DNA of 64,000 bases. It comes from Neoarius graeffei. Taxonomy: Eukaryota; Chordata; Actinopteri; Siluriformes; Ariidae. The stretch lies in assembly GCF_027579695.1 (NCBI RefSeq), contig NC_083583.1, positions 92,001-156,000 on the forward strand. Direction: 5' to 3'. The notes beneath the pieces were generated by a model. That model searched no databases, had not been told where the DNA came from, and saw only the letters and a list, made by a program, of their open reading frames with translations. Each line of letters starts with the position of its first letter. Within the stretch, counting starts at the first letter, position 1. This document shows, in pieces, positions 13,850 through 24,235 of this stretch. Both the position numbers and the translations under genes were made by a program.

Positions 13850-15217
13850 TTGACTGAATTGGCTGTTTTTCTCACAAGTTGTCTTAATACAGTGGAAGGA
13901 ATGGAGTTTAAAGAAGAGATGGATAGTCCAACTAACATGCGTGCAATTATTGCAAAACTTCCTTTCAGGTTGAGAGAAAGGTGGAGGGGATTCGCGTGTG
14001 ACATACAAGAAAAGACCGGTTTCAGAGCCAGGTTTGAAGATTTTGTGTACTTTGTGGAGAGACAGGCAAGAATAGCTACTGATCCATTATTTGGCAACAT
14101 TCAAGAGCCTGTGAGTTCAAAAGACAAAGGCATAGCTAAACCTGGCCACCCACAAAAGTCCAAAGAAATGAAAAGCACATTTGCAATAAGTGCTGAACCT
14201 GTGACTGATGCTAAACAGTCAACAAGCAAGGCAAATGACTTGAGTTCCTCTAGCGAGAAGTGTCATTTCTGTCAGAAAGAACACAAGCTGGCATCTTGTA
14301 AGACCATTGTGCAGAAACCTCATAAGGAGAGGCTAGAATTTTTGAAGTCCAAAGGCTTATGCTTTGGTTACCTGTCACCTGGGCATTTGAGCAAAACTTG
14401 TGAGCAGAAAATAACATGCAAGAAGTGCTCATTGAAACACCCTACTATTCTGCACATAGCCAGCAAGCCTACTGGCCAAACCGAAAATAACAAGACAGTG
14501 ACTGACAGCAGTCCACCATCACTGGATAAGGAAACTTGTGGTTGCACTGGGGCCGGGGATGCAAAATGTGCCCTAGCTGTGGTTCCAGTGAAAGTTAAGT
14601 CTGTGAAAGGAACACATGTTGTGCAGACCTACGCATTTTTAGATTCAAGCAGTTCAGCTTGTTTCTGTTCTGAAGACTTGATGCGTGACCTAAATGTGAC
14701 TGGAAGAAAGACAAACATCTTACTTCGTATGATGGGACAAGAAAGACCTGTTAGCACATATGTTGTCACAGGACTGGAGATTTGTAGATTGGAAGGTGAT
14801 TCCTATGTGTCACTTCCTCAGGTGTATTCACAAAAGGAAATTCCCATCAAGGAGGACTGCATTCCTAGACAAGAAGATGTGGACAAATGGCCACACCTGA
14901 AAGAAATCCATGTCCAGGAGATTGAGGCTGGCGTAGGATTATTAATAGGAACCAATGTGCCGAAGGCTTTGGAGCCATGGAAGGTTGTTAATAGCGAGGG
15001 TAATGGGCCTTATGCTATCAGAACCGTCCTTGGGTGGGTTGTAAATGGCCCTCTACAGAAGGAAGACCCAATGGAGAATGATGAGGAATGGCCAGAAGTG
15101 GCAGCGAACAAAATTTCTGTGGCATGTCTTGACAATCTCATTCAACATCAGATGAAGCTTGACTTTCCTGAAGCTCAGCAAGCAGAGAAAGTGGAAATGT
15201 CTGTAGAAGACAGATGA
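13850..15217 (+). pseudogene. BEL/Pao zinc knuckle and protease
   Basis: It continues the gag frame after the stop at 13817. Zinc-binding cysteine motifs appear at CHFCQKEHKLASC and CFGYLSPGHLSKTC; the second has Tyr where a knuckle needs Cys. The aspartic protease (DUF1758 type) starts at AFLDSSSSACFCSEDL; the usual D-S/T-G triad reads DSS here, so the catalytic loop is altered. A linker with VGLLIGTNVPKALEP and the start of the RT region follow. It ends at TGA 15215-15217, which a single C-to-T change from an Arg codon would explain. Confidence 0.88.
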
Positions 15218-15220
15218 TTC

Positions 15221-16624
15221 ATGGATTCCATGTCTAAGTCGGTACAATTGGTCGACGGCCACTTTAGCATTGGTCTTCCCCTGAAAGCGGTGGATGCCAA
15301 GTTAACAAACAACCGCATGATAGCTGTGCAAAGGGCAGAGCATCTGCAAAGGAAATCCATGAGGAATGAGAAGTTCTGTCAGGATTATGTCAAGTTCATG
15401 AGTGACATGCTGGAGAAGGGCTATGCAGAGAAAATTCCTGAAGATGAGGTCCACAACAACGAAGATGAGGGGCGGACATGGTACATCCCACATCACGGGG
15501 TCTACCACCCTACCAAGCATAAGATCAGGGTAGTCTTTGATTGTGCAGCCAAGTTCCAAGGAATTTCTCTGAACTCACAGCTACTTCAAGGACCTGACCT
15601 AACCAACTCCTTGATTGGTGTCTTGTTAAGGTTCAGGCAAGAAACAGTAGCCTTCATGTCAGATATAGAAGGCATGTTCCATCAGGTATGGGTCCCTGCC
15701 AAAGATGTGAACCTTTTGAGATTCCTGTGGTGGCCACAGGGGGACCACAGACAAGAGGTGGAGGAACATAGGATGGTTGTGCACTTATTTGGGGCAACCT
15801 CATCCCCAAGTTGTGCCAACTATGCACTCAGGCAGTGTGCTGAGCACTTTCAAGATCAGTTCAGTGCAGAGGCATCCAAGACAGTGATGCGACACTTTTA
15901 TGTCGACGACTGCCTATGGTCAGTTGCATCTGAAGATGAAACAGTGGCACTGATACAGGAAGTAAGAGCTCTGTGCGCTTTGGGCAGATTTAGAGTGACC
16001 AAGTGGACCCCTAATAGCCGCCGAGTCCTGGCATCAGTTCCAGAAGAGGAAAGGGCCTCAGGGGTCAGAAATTTGGATTTGGACAAAGACTCGCTTCCTC
16101 TAGAAAGAGCTCTAGGGGTACAATGGTGCATTGAATCAGATGCCTTGAAGTTCAAAGTAACCATTCAGAGGAGAGTGCTTACAAGACGAGGTTTGTTGTC
16201 CATGGTTAGTTCCATCTATGACCCTCTAGGAATTCTCTCTCCCATAATCCTCCCAGTGAAAGGTATACTGCAGGAATTGTGTGTGAGGAAACATGGATGG
16301 GATGATGATATGCCAGAACCCCTAGTGAAGCAGTGGGAACAATGGATAACTCACCTGCACAAGTTGTCAGAGCTGGAAGTGAGGCGATGTGTTAAGACAC
16401 ATGACTTTGGAACAGCTACAACAGCCAGACTGCATCATTTCACCGATGCTAGTGAGCGAGGTTATGGCACTTGTACTTACCTGGTCTTGAAAAATGAGAA
16501 GCATGAAGAACAGTGTTCTTTCATCATGGGAAAGGCAAGAGTTGCACCTCTAAAACCAGTCACGATACCCAGGCTGGCGCTCACTGCAGTGACTGTAGCT
16601 GCGAAAATGGACAACATGATATGA
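15221..16624 (+). pseudogene. BEL/Pao reverse transcriptase and RNase H
   Basis: The RT begins with GHFSIGLPLK and has RVVFDCAAKFQGISLNSQLL, AFMSDIEGMFHQVWVP and the active-site motif FYVDDCLWSV. A Pao-type segment follows (SMVSSIYDPLGILSPIILPV). RNase H begins at LHHFTDASERGYGTCTYLV with its first catalytic Asp present. The frame ends at TGA 16622-16624 in the middle of RNase H; an Arg CGA codon is the likely ancestor. The homologous frame resumes at once on the other side. Confidence 0.92.
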
Positions 16625-16636
16625 GCCGAGCTAGAC

Positions 16637-17770
16637 ATGGATTTGGAGGAATCAGTATTCTGGACTGATAGTACCACAGTCCTTAGGTACATCCAGAATG
16701 AATCAGCAAGGTTTCGTATATTTGTTGCCAACCGGATTACAGCAATCAGGGAACAGTCCAAAGTAAGCCAGTGGAGGTACGTGGAATCCTTCAACAATCC
16801 AGCAGACCATGCTTCCAGCAGTTGCGCAGTGGAAGCGTTCCTGAAGGCCAATACCTGGTTATCGGGGCCGGAATTCCTGTTGCGGCCTGAGGACGCATGG
16901 TCTAGCTTTCCAGACAGTTTCAATCAGTCTCTGGTGAAGGATCCTGAAGTGAAGGAAGCTGCGGTATTCACTGTGGTCACTGAGAACGCAGAGGATGTAG
17001 TCCTAAAGTTCATCCATCATTATTCAGATTGGCATCGTCTGAAGCGAGCGGTTGCATGGATGATCAAGCTTAAGAACACCCTGAAGCTTCTAAGTCAAAA
17101 ACAAAAGGAATTTGCATCAGCCTTGAAAGAAGGAAGTGATGGTCTTGGAAAGGATAAGAAGAACGTGGAAAGAAGGATGGCTGAACTGAAGGCTTCTTGG
17201 TGTGTCAGTCCTCCATCCTTGGATGACATCTTGGAGGCTGAGTTAGAGATTGTACAAATCAGCCAGCAATGTGCATTCTCTAAAGAGATAGTTGCATTGG
17301 AACAAGGGAAATTGGTCTCAAAGAGCAGCCCCCTCTACAGGTTGTCACCTGTCTTGCAGGACAACATTGTGAGAGTGGGTGGCAGACTGAATAGAGCCAG
17401 TATGCCTGAAGAGTCAAAGTACCCGGCTATCTTGTCAAAGGATATGCACATTACATTGCTTATCCTAAGAGCAGTCCATAAAGAAGTTGGACATAGTGGT
17501 TGCAATTATATGCTGTCAAAGTTGAGGCAAAAGTATTGGCTGCCTAAGCCTCATGCCGTCATTAGGAACATGCTGTCTCAGTGCGTCACCTGTAGACGGC
17601 TTCACGGTACTGCAAGCAGTCAGATTATGGCCGACCTTCCAAAAGACAGAGTCTTACCTGATGAGCCGCCATTTACTAATGTCAGTGTCGATTATTTCGG
17701 CCCATTCAACGTCAAGAGAGGCCGTACAACATTGAAGAGATATGGAGTGTTTTTACGTGTCTTGCAGTGA
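16637..17770 (+). pseudogene. BEL/Pao RNase H end and integrase N-terminal part
   Basis: EESVFWTDSTTVLRYIQNES carries the third RNase H aspartate. Further on, ILRAVHKEVGHSGCNYMLSK with KYWLPKPH and MLSQCVTCRR forms the integrase zinc-binding H2C2 module. NVSVDYFGPFNVKRG holds the first Asp of the DDE core. Frame is lost near 17750 by a one-base deletion in a T run (GTTTTTACG), after which homology shifts to the frame beginning before 17767. Confidence 0.92.
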
Positions 17771-18447
17771 GAGCAGTTCACACCAAGGTGGCAAGTTCAC
17801 TTGATACAGACTCCTGTATTCATGCCCTGCGAAGATTTGTTGCTAGAAGGGGTCAAGTCAAAGTGATCAGATCGGACAATGGCACAAACTTCATCGGTGC
17901 AGAACGTGAGCTGCGACAGGCAGTACAGGAGTTGAATAAGGAACAGATTGAAGCTGAAATGGCACAAAGGAACAGTAAGTGGATCTTTAACCCCCCAACA
18001 GCGTCCCACCATGGCGGGGTGTGGGAACGCCAGATAAGATCAGTGAGGAAGATCCTGAATTCTATCGTGAAGCAGCAGACTTTGGATGAGGAAGGTCTGC
18101 AAACACTTATGTGTGAGGTTGAGGCCGTCATCAATAGCCGCCCTCTCACGAAAGTGTCGGATGATCCTAACGACTTGGAGGCAATTACCCCGAACCATCT
18201 TCTTTTGATGAAGACCAAATCTGTAATACCTCCAGGTATCTTCAATGCCAAGGATATCTACTCCAGACGCAGATGGCGCCAGGTCCAGTATATGGCAGAG
18301 TTGTTTTGGAAACACTGGACTAAGGAGTATTTGCAAGACTTGCAGCAAAGGCAAAAGTGGCTGCACCCAAGGCGTAATGTTGCAGTCGGGGACATTGTGC
18401 TTCTGATTGATGATTTGGCTCCCAGAAGTTCCTGGATCATGGGGTGA
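17767..18447 (+). pseudogene. BEL/Pao integrase catalytic and C-terminal part
   Basis: It contains VIRSDNGTNFIGAERELRQA (second Asp), FNPPTASHHGGVWERQIRSV (catalytic Glu) and a Pao C-terminal DUF5641 region with RRRWRQVQYMAELFWKHWTK. A TGA at 18445 interrupts the last module; the frame after it continues to a natural-looking end at about 18567. The D,D,E residues are all visible, so decay here is by stops and the upstream frameshift, not loss of the active site. Confidence 0.9.
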
Positions 18448-18890
18448 GTCATCGAGACCATCCAGGACAGTAGGGGAAGAGTTCGACAAGTTCGACTGAA
18501 GACCAGCACGAATCTTCTCCTGAGACCAGTCACCAAGCTGTGTCTCCTACTTGAAGCAGATATGTAGCATATTGCTTGCTGCATGAGACAGTGGTAAAGA
18601 CTGATCTCCAACGGTGAGTCATGTGCTTGAACCTCTGACTCCATGTTGTTCCAGTTTATGAAGACATATTGGGCATTAATAGAGACTGAACTTTGAACAT
18701 TCCTTTTTTGAAAACATGATCAAAAGAGTTCCAGATGTGAAAACATTGTAAAAAAAAAAAAAGGAAGATTGTACAAAATTTGGTTGTTTTATATAACAAA
18801 TTGTTTACTGTTATTAAGTTTAGTACTTTAGTATAGTTTAATGTTTATGGTAATTGTTTGTTTATTTACAAGACAATTAGGGGCCGGATA

Positions 18891-19249
18891 TGTAAGTGCC
18901 AGTATTAGTATAACAGTAATGGTATTAGAAATGTGTTTCCACTAGGTACCTGTAGGTGGCAGTAGTCATTGAGACTTGCTTAATTACTGTGTGTTAGAAA
19001 GTCATGAGCAATAGGCATGATCAGGAGAGAAAACCATTCGGGTTTTGGTCATGGAGTCTCACCTTTTCTGACCGCAGTTTTAGGACTTAGGATGTAAAAA
19101 TATGAAGATAAGGAAATAGTTTTTCAGTTTTTAAGCATTTTAATCATTTTTGTTAATTTTTGTTATGCCTTTTTGGAGAAATAAATCTTTTTGGCTTGAA
19201 AATCCTAAAACACGAGTTGGAATGTGACTCAAAACCGAGTGGATCTACA
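18891..19249 (+). repeat. BEL 3' LTR
   Basis: 359 bp from TGTAAGTGCC to GGATCTACA, preceded by a purine-rich tract (ttaggggccggata). It lacks the insertion found in the 5' LTR. Confidence 0.92.
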
Positions 19250-19782
19250 CGCGCGTTGGCATCCTTCATGCGGTGGAGCCACTGGAGGGGCGCGTGGTCT
19301 GAACAGACGGTGAAAGGGCGCCCCAGCAGGTAGTAACGGAGGTCGAGGACCGCCCACTTGATTGCCAGACACTCTTTCTCTATGGTGCTGTAGCGCCCCT
19401 CACGCACCGACAGCTTCCTGCTGATGGATAGGACTGGGCGGTCCTCCCCCTCCACCTCCTGGGACAAAACCGCCCCCAGCCCTCTGTCCAATGCATCGGT
19501 CTGTAATATAAAGGGGAGAGAAAAGTCAGGGGAGTGTAAAAGTGGCCCCCCACACAGTGCGGCCTTTACCTCAGAAAAAGCCCGCTGGCATTGCTCCATC
19601 CATTGGACCGAATCTGGTGCCCCCTTTTTAGTGAGATCAGTCAGCGGGCTGGTGACGTCCGAATAATTAGGTATAAACCTCCGATAATAGCCAGCCAGCC
19701 CTAGGAACTGTCTCACACCCTTTTTGGTCTTGGGCCTCAGGCAGGCCGCAATTGCTGTGGTTTTGTTAATTTGGGGACGCAC
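19250..19782 (-). pseudogene. Gmr1 copy 1, RT thumb and RNase H
   Basis: The minus-strand reading starts RPQINKTTAIAACLRPKTKK, then FLGLAGYYRRFIPNYSDVT, and enters RNase H with FILQTDALDRGLGAVLSQ (first Asp), YSTIEKECLAIKWAV (Glu) and FTVCSDHAPLQWLHRMKDA (Asp). The BEL element cuts it at 19249; the remainder is at 10669-10831. A TAG at 19783 separates it from the RT; copy 2 has a Gln codon there. Confidence 0.92.
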
Positions 19783-21603
19783 CTACCCGTTGCCCAAGTG
19801 GAAGCCCAGATACCGTACTTCCACCCGCCCAATCGCACACTTCTTCGGGTTGGCTGTGAGACCCGCCCTCCTCAGCGACCTAAGGACAGTCCTCAGATGT
19901 TCAAGATGCCTCGGCCAGTCATTACTGTAGATGATAATGTCATCAAGGTAGGCGGCCGCATAGGTGGCGTGGGAGCGGAGGACCCTGTCCATCAGCCGCT
20001 GAAACGTAGCAGGCGCCCCAAACAACCCGAACGGAAGTGTGACGAATTGGTGTAAACCGAACGGTGTGGAAAAGGCCGTTTTTTCGCGGGATAGTGGAGT
20101 CAAGGGGATCTGCCAGTATCCCTTCGTTAAATCCAGCGTCGAATAAAAGCGAGCAGTGCCTAGTTGATCGAGCAACTCATCAATACGAGGCATTGGGTAT
20201 GCATCAAATTTAGACACTGCATTGACTTTTCTATAGTCCACACAGAACCGGACCGACCTGTCGGCCTTGGGTACCAAGACCACCGGGCTGCTCCAGTCAC
20301 TGTGGGACTCCTCGACGATGCCCATTTCAAGCATGGCCTCGAGTTCTTCCCGAACCACTTTTTTCTTGTGTTCGGGTAGCCTGTAAGGGCGGCTGCGCAC
20401 TACCACCCCCGGGGGTGTCTCAATGTGGTGCTCTATGAGGTTGGTGCGGCCGGGCAGGGGCAAGAACACGTCCAAAAACTCGGTCTGCAACTGAGCGACC
20501 TCCGCGAGTTGGGTCGGGGAGAGGTGGTCTCCACAGGGGACCGGAGAGGTATGCGATGTCAATGCGCCTTTTTGAACCTCCGGCCCCAGCTCCGCTTTCT
20601 CTGGAACCACAGACACCAACGCTATGGGGACCTCCTCGTTCCAGAGTTTGAGTAGATTGAGGTGGTAAATCTGTAGTGCCCCACCCCTGTCCGTCCGCCT
20701 CACCTCAAAGTCGACGTCCCCGACTTGCCGTGTGACCTCGAAGGGTCCTTGCCACTTGGCGACTAATTTAGAGCTCGATGTGGGCAACAGTACGAGTACT
20801 TTATCTCCCGGTGCGAACTCTCTAAGGCACGTACCCTTGTCGTACAGGCGGGTTTGCCATTCTTGGGCCTGCCGCAAATTCTCCTGGGTTAGGTGTGTGA
20901 GTGTGTGGAGTTTTGCGCGCAGGTCAATAACGTATTGAATTTCGTTTTTACTTGGTGAAGGTCCTTCCTCCCAATTTTCCTGCAGCACATCTAAAATGCC
21001 GCGTGGCTTACGCCCATATAATAATTCAAATGGGGAGAACCCTGTGGAGGCTTGGGGGACCTCTCGCACTGCAAACAACAAGGGTTCGAGCCATTTATCC
21101 CAGTTACGTGCGTCCTCACTTACAAATTTTTTAATTATGTTCTTGAGGGTGCGATTAAACCATTCCACTAAACCATCCATTTGTGGGTGATATACGCTGG
21201 TGCGGATCGGCTTGATACCTAATAACCCATACAGTTCGTCCAGTGTTCGTGACATAAACGAGGTGCCTTGATCAGTCAGAATCTCTTTCGGGATTCCAAC
21301 TCGGGAGATGACGTGGAAGAGTGCCTCCGCAATACTGCGTGCTGAGATATTGTGAAGAGGCATGGCTTCCGGGTATCGCGTTGCATAGTCCACCAGAACT
21401 AATATAAAGCGGTACCCTCATGTTGACCAATCTAATGGCCCGACGAGATCCATCCCAATTCTTTCGAATGGGGTCTCGATTAACAGTAGAGGGTGCAAAG
21501 GCGCTTTTGGAATGGCCGCTGGATTTACTAACTGGCATTCGCGGCACGCCGTACACCACCTACAGACACCGCCGTGAATCCCCAGCCAATAGAATCGGGC
21601 CAT
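19783..21603 (-). pseudogene. Gmr1 copy 1, integrase followed by RT
   Basis: The N-terminal end has MARFYWLGIHGGVCRWCTAC of the integrase zinc module, then FERIGMDLVGPLD. After a TGA at 21415 (Arg in copy 2) the 536-residue frame runs through integrase: ILTDQGTSFMSRTLDELYGL and SVYHPQMDGLVEWFNRTLKN. It then passes a linker (LLKLWNEEVP) into RT: RPYRLPEHKKKVVREELEAM, SPVVLVPKADRSVRFCVDYR, TLDLTKGYWQIPL and AAYLDDIIIYSNDW (YLDD active site). Integrase and RT are in one frame with integrase first, so this order is a property of the element and not a rearrangement artefact. Confidence 0.95.
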
Positions 21604-21858
21604 TATTCAGGCTAGTGTCTTATCCTGCCCTAAGTGTCCAGCCATAGGATTAAAGTGAGCCACCTGGAATACCAATTCCCGGCGGCTCTTCGGAATTAAA
21701 AGCTGCGTGACTCACTCTTTAGTTTAAGTGTCCTGCATCACTCGGTATAACCTATCCTTCATAATCGCGAAGTAGGGGAAGGATGGGGTGGCGTTCGGCT
21801 GGAGCGTTTGACCATTGATTACTCTCACTTGGTCAAACGCATGCCGCAGAGTCTCGTC

Positions 21859-22470
21859 TCACGACTGCTCTAATGGGAAATCCATGAGGGATTCCCCAAA
21901 AGAGAGAGGAGGGGCCGGCGGCTCCTCACTCTGACGCGGAGATGACGTAGACGGCTCTGTGACAGCTGCTCCCGCCAAAGCGACACCGGGACCTCCCCCT
22001 TTTAAATGGCAGGACCCACTCTTTACTAAATGTGTCATTAAATCCCGAAATCCCAGCCAATCCGTCCCCAAAATTAAAGAGTGGGTAAGGCGAGGATTAA
22101 CCGCCGCCTTCACTATAAATTTTTCCCCTCTGAAAAAAACGTGGACTGACACCAAAGGGTAGCTGTGAACATCCCCGTGCACACACACCTTCACCCCCTG
22201 TGCTCCCCCCAATGCCTCGTTTTGCACCAGGCTTTGGTGAATTGAAGTCTGATTACAACCAGAATCCACCAACGCCTGATATGTATCCCCTTGAATACTC
22301 ACTGGTATGCGATACGCTCCGGCCCGATCGAGGGCGGCTCCTGGCGCGTCAGGGATCCGAACCACCGCGCCCACCTCCATGACCATGCACTGTTGTTGGA
22401 GGTGGCCCGGTTCCCCGCAGCGCCAGCAAACCGGCCCGGGCTTCCTCTCCACACTGGTGTTCTGGGGCTC
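21859..22470 (-). pseudogene. Gmr1 copy 1, zinc knuckle and protease
   Basis: The minus strand has the CCHC knuckle CWRCGEPGHLQQQC near 22390-22432, then an aspartic protease with ALVDSGCNQTSIHQSLV (D-S-G present) and LILGTDWLGFRDLMTHLV. A proline/serine-rich linker follows. About 250 bp between this and the integrase zinc module (21604-21858) is homologous to copy 2 but frame-broken. Confidence 0.88.
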
Positions 22471-22472
22471 AC

Positions 22473-22606
22473 TCACCTGAGGGGGGGGAGAGACAGACAC
22501 AGAAGGGAGAAACGGGAGGGCACTGTGGGTGTGGCGGGCTGGCACAGGTGGCCCCCGCCTCCGCGGTGGGGGAATGGGGCGAGGACGAGACACAGGAGGA
22601 GAGGGG

Positions 22607-22639
<33 letters not shown>

Positions 22640-23368
22640 AGAGAAGACAAGAGGCTGTCTGCTGTCCTGCCACTGGAACAGCCGCCATATGGTCCTCCGC
22701 CAGCTTGACTGCCTGATCCAGCGACACCGGGCAGTGGCACTGGACCCACTCCACGGTTCCCGCTGGCAAGAGTGCGATGAATTGCTCCAGCACCACCTGG
22801 TCGATGATCCCCTCAGCGTTGCGGTTGTCGGCCCTCAACCACCGCCAGCAGGCATCCAGGAGTTGCTGGCCGAACACGAACGGCCGGCCGACTTCCTCCA
22901 AGCGCAAAGCGCAGAAGCGCTGACGCTGCTGTTCAGAGGTGCGCCCCACATGCTGGAAGATGGCCCGGCGAAGGTCTGCATAGGCCAGCTGGTGGTCAGC
23001 GGGGAGCTGTAGCACGGCCAGCTGTGCCTCTCCCGTTAGCAGGGGGAGGAGGCGCGCTGCTCCATCGGCCACCCCGAGGTCTGCGCAACTTGCTTGAAGA
23101 GCGTGATGAATGCCTCAGGGTCATCCTGCGGGCCCATCTTTGTTAGGGTGAGGGGGGACAGGCCCGCAGTAGGAGCGTTGGTGGACCCCGCCGACGCGAG
23201 GAGGTGCCGGAACGCCTGTCGATCTTCTTGTTGGGCCAACACCAGGGCCTCGAACCGCTGTTCTTGCTCCTTTTGGAGGGTGAGTAGTGCCTGGTGCTGG
23301 CTTTGCTGGGCCGTGGCGAGGGCGTGGACCAGTTTGGAGAACGGGGAGGACTTCATGGGGCTGTTAAG
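22473..23368 (-). pseudogene. Gmr1 copy 1, gag with SCAN-like capsid region
   Basis: The likely start is the ATG at 23354-23356 (MKSSPFSKLVHALATAQQSQ), in the same place as copy 2. A coiled coil rich in Gln and Glu comes first, then MGPQDDPEAFITLFKQVAQ. After a frameshift near 23050-23070 come LLPLLTGEAQLAVLQLP, RQRFCALRLEEVGRPFVFGQ and DQVVLEQFIALLPAGTVEWV. This last segment resembles the vertebrate SCAN domain, which is established to derive from a Gmr1-like capsid. A GA microsatellite at about 22608-22634 lies in the linker after it. Confidence 0.85.
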
Positions 23369-23887
23369 GCCTCTGCATGCTCTTGCGACAAGGCTTTCAC
23401 AGATAGCTTTTCGCAGACAGTTGTAATTTATCGTTGAGCGGGGAGTAATAGGCATGCGCAATGTTATTCACCGCCACAACACAAGGGGGCGCGAAGTCGC
23501 GAAATCGCTAGGAGTAGTTGGTGGGTGTGGTTAGTGGAATGTTTATCCTCCGGTTACTTATAATGACTAGAACTGGAGTCGTATAGATGTACGTACTTCC
23601 TCACTTCCTCGATCAATCGCTCTTTGTGCTGCTCCATCTTCGCTCGTGTTTTTAAAAATGGCGGTCGTGAAAATAAAACAAACTGGGAAAGTAGGGAAGC
23701 GGAAGTGCGTGTACAGCGGATGTAGAGTGGACCAATCAGAGCCCTCTTGTCTGCGACGCTGTCTGCGAGGCTGTCTGCGGTGGTCACAATTTTTGGGAGG
23801 TGCGCGCAGAGTAGCCCCCCCCTTCGCAGACGCCATCTGTGACGCCATCTGCGAGGACTGGGTTATCAGCATAAATTGGCCTTTAGG
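23369..23887. mobile_element. 0.5-kb insertion in Gmr1 leader, possible MITE
   Basis: The flanking gag and PBS sequences are nearly adjacent in copy 2, but here 519 bp intervene. The ends resemble short inverted repeats: GGCCTCTGCATGCTC at left; at right the reverse complement reads GGCCAATTTATGCTGA. The right part has GTCTGCGA-type direct repeats (23750-23780 and 23825-23860). The TTA/TAA context and ends suggest a Harbinger-like MITE, but the target duplication is unclear. Confidence 0.45.
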
Positions 23888-23900
23888 CTGCTGTGCTCCA

Positions 23901-23920
23901 GATCCCGGGTTTCGGCACCA
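23901..23920 (-). other. Gmr1 primer-binding site, tRNA-Phe
   Basis: On the minus strand, one base inside the 5' LTR, the sequence is TGGTGCCGAAACCCGGGATC. Its complement, GATCCCGGGTTTCGGCACCA, equals the 3' end of vertebrate tRNA-Phe including CCA. This defines both the primer and the element's orientation. Confidence 0.85.
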
Positions 23921-23921
23921 C

Positions 23922-24235
23922 TGTAACAGTTCTCACGAAGGGTGGAGCACAGAGGACGGCAGGACAGAGATCGGGTTTGTAAATACGGCTTTTTATTGCC
24001 ACACTTTTCAGTGAACAATTTTCAAACACAGACACCCACACACACACAACCGGCGTCTGGTTCAGGGATGAGCTCCTCTGCTCTCTGCTCTCCCTCCTTA
24101 AATAGGGCGCGGTCACTGGGAAGACACACACAAACACAGGTTAACTGACAACAGGTGTAGTGATTCTGCCACTTACCTTCCCTGACTCCTCCCTCCTGTC
24201 ACAGACCGACGCTTGGCCACGCCCCCGCTGCCACA
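23922..24235 (-). repeat. Gmr1 copy 1, 5' LTR
   Basis: 314 bp, TGTAACAG to GCTGCCACA, partner of the LTR at 10355-10668. It is followed by the target duplication ATAAC and then by the L2-type LINE coding sequence that the insertion split. Confidence 0.92.

Larger units (their letters stand above)
10832..19249 (+). mobile_element. BEL/Pao LTR retrotransposon
   Basis: A plus-strand element inserted in the Gmr1 RNase H region. The 3' LTR is 18891-19249 (359 bp). The 5' LTR is the same sequence, expanded to 10832-12232 by a 1.04-kb DNA transposon. The 5-bp flanks are TGCGC and CGCGC, a target duplication with one mismatch. The intact Gmr1 copy 2 has an unbroken sequence at this point. The coding order is gag with a Pao-type N domain, zinc knuckle, protease, RT, RNase H, integrase, as usual for BEL/Pao. 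The polyprotein is broken by several stops and one frameshift. No clear tRNA primer site follows the 5' LTR. Confidence 0.93.
10355..24235 (-). mobile_element. Gmr1-like Ty3/gypsy retrotransposon, copy 1
   Basis: An LTR element read on the minus strand, with 314-bp LTRs at each end and a perfect 5-bp target duplication ATAAC (10350-10354 and 24236-24240). By eye the LTRs differ at about nine positions, roughly 3 percent. The internal order on the minus strand is PBS, gag with SCAN-like region and zinc knuckle, protease, integrase, reverse transcriptase, RNase H. Integrase before RT is the hallmark of the Gmr1 group. The element is interrupted by a BEL/Pao element inside RNase H and by a 0.5-kb insert in the leader, and carries stops and frameshifts. 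No envelope gene is seen. Confidence 0.92.

Noticed and set aside
22548-23012. 154-codon plus-strand frame antisense to gag
   Set aside because: A shadow of the Gmr1 gag; GC-rich sequence keeps the opposite strand open.
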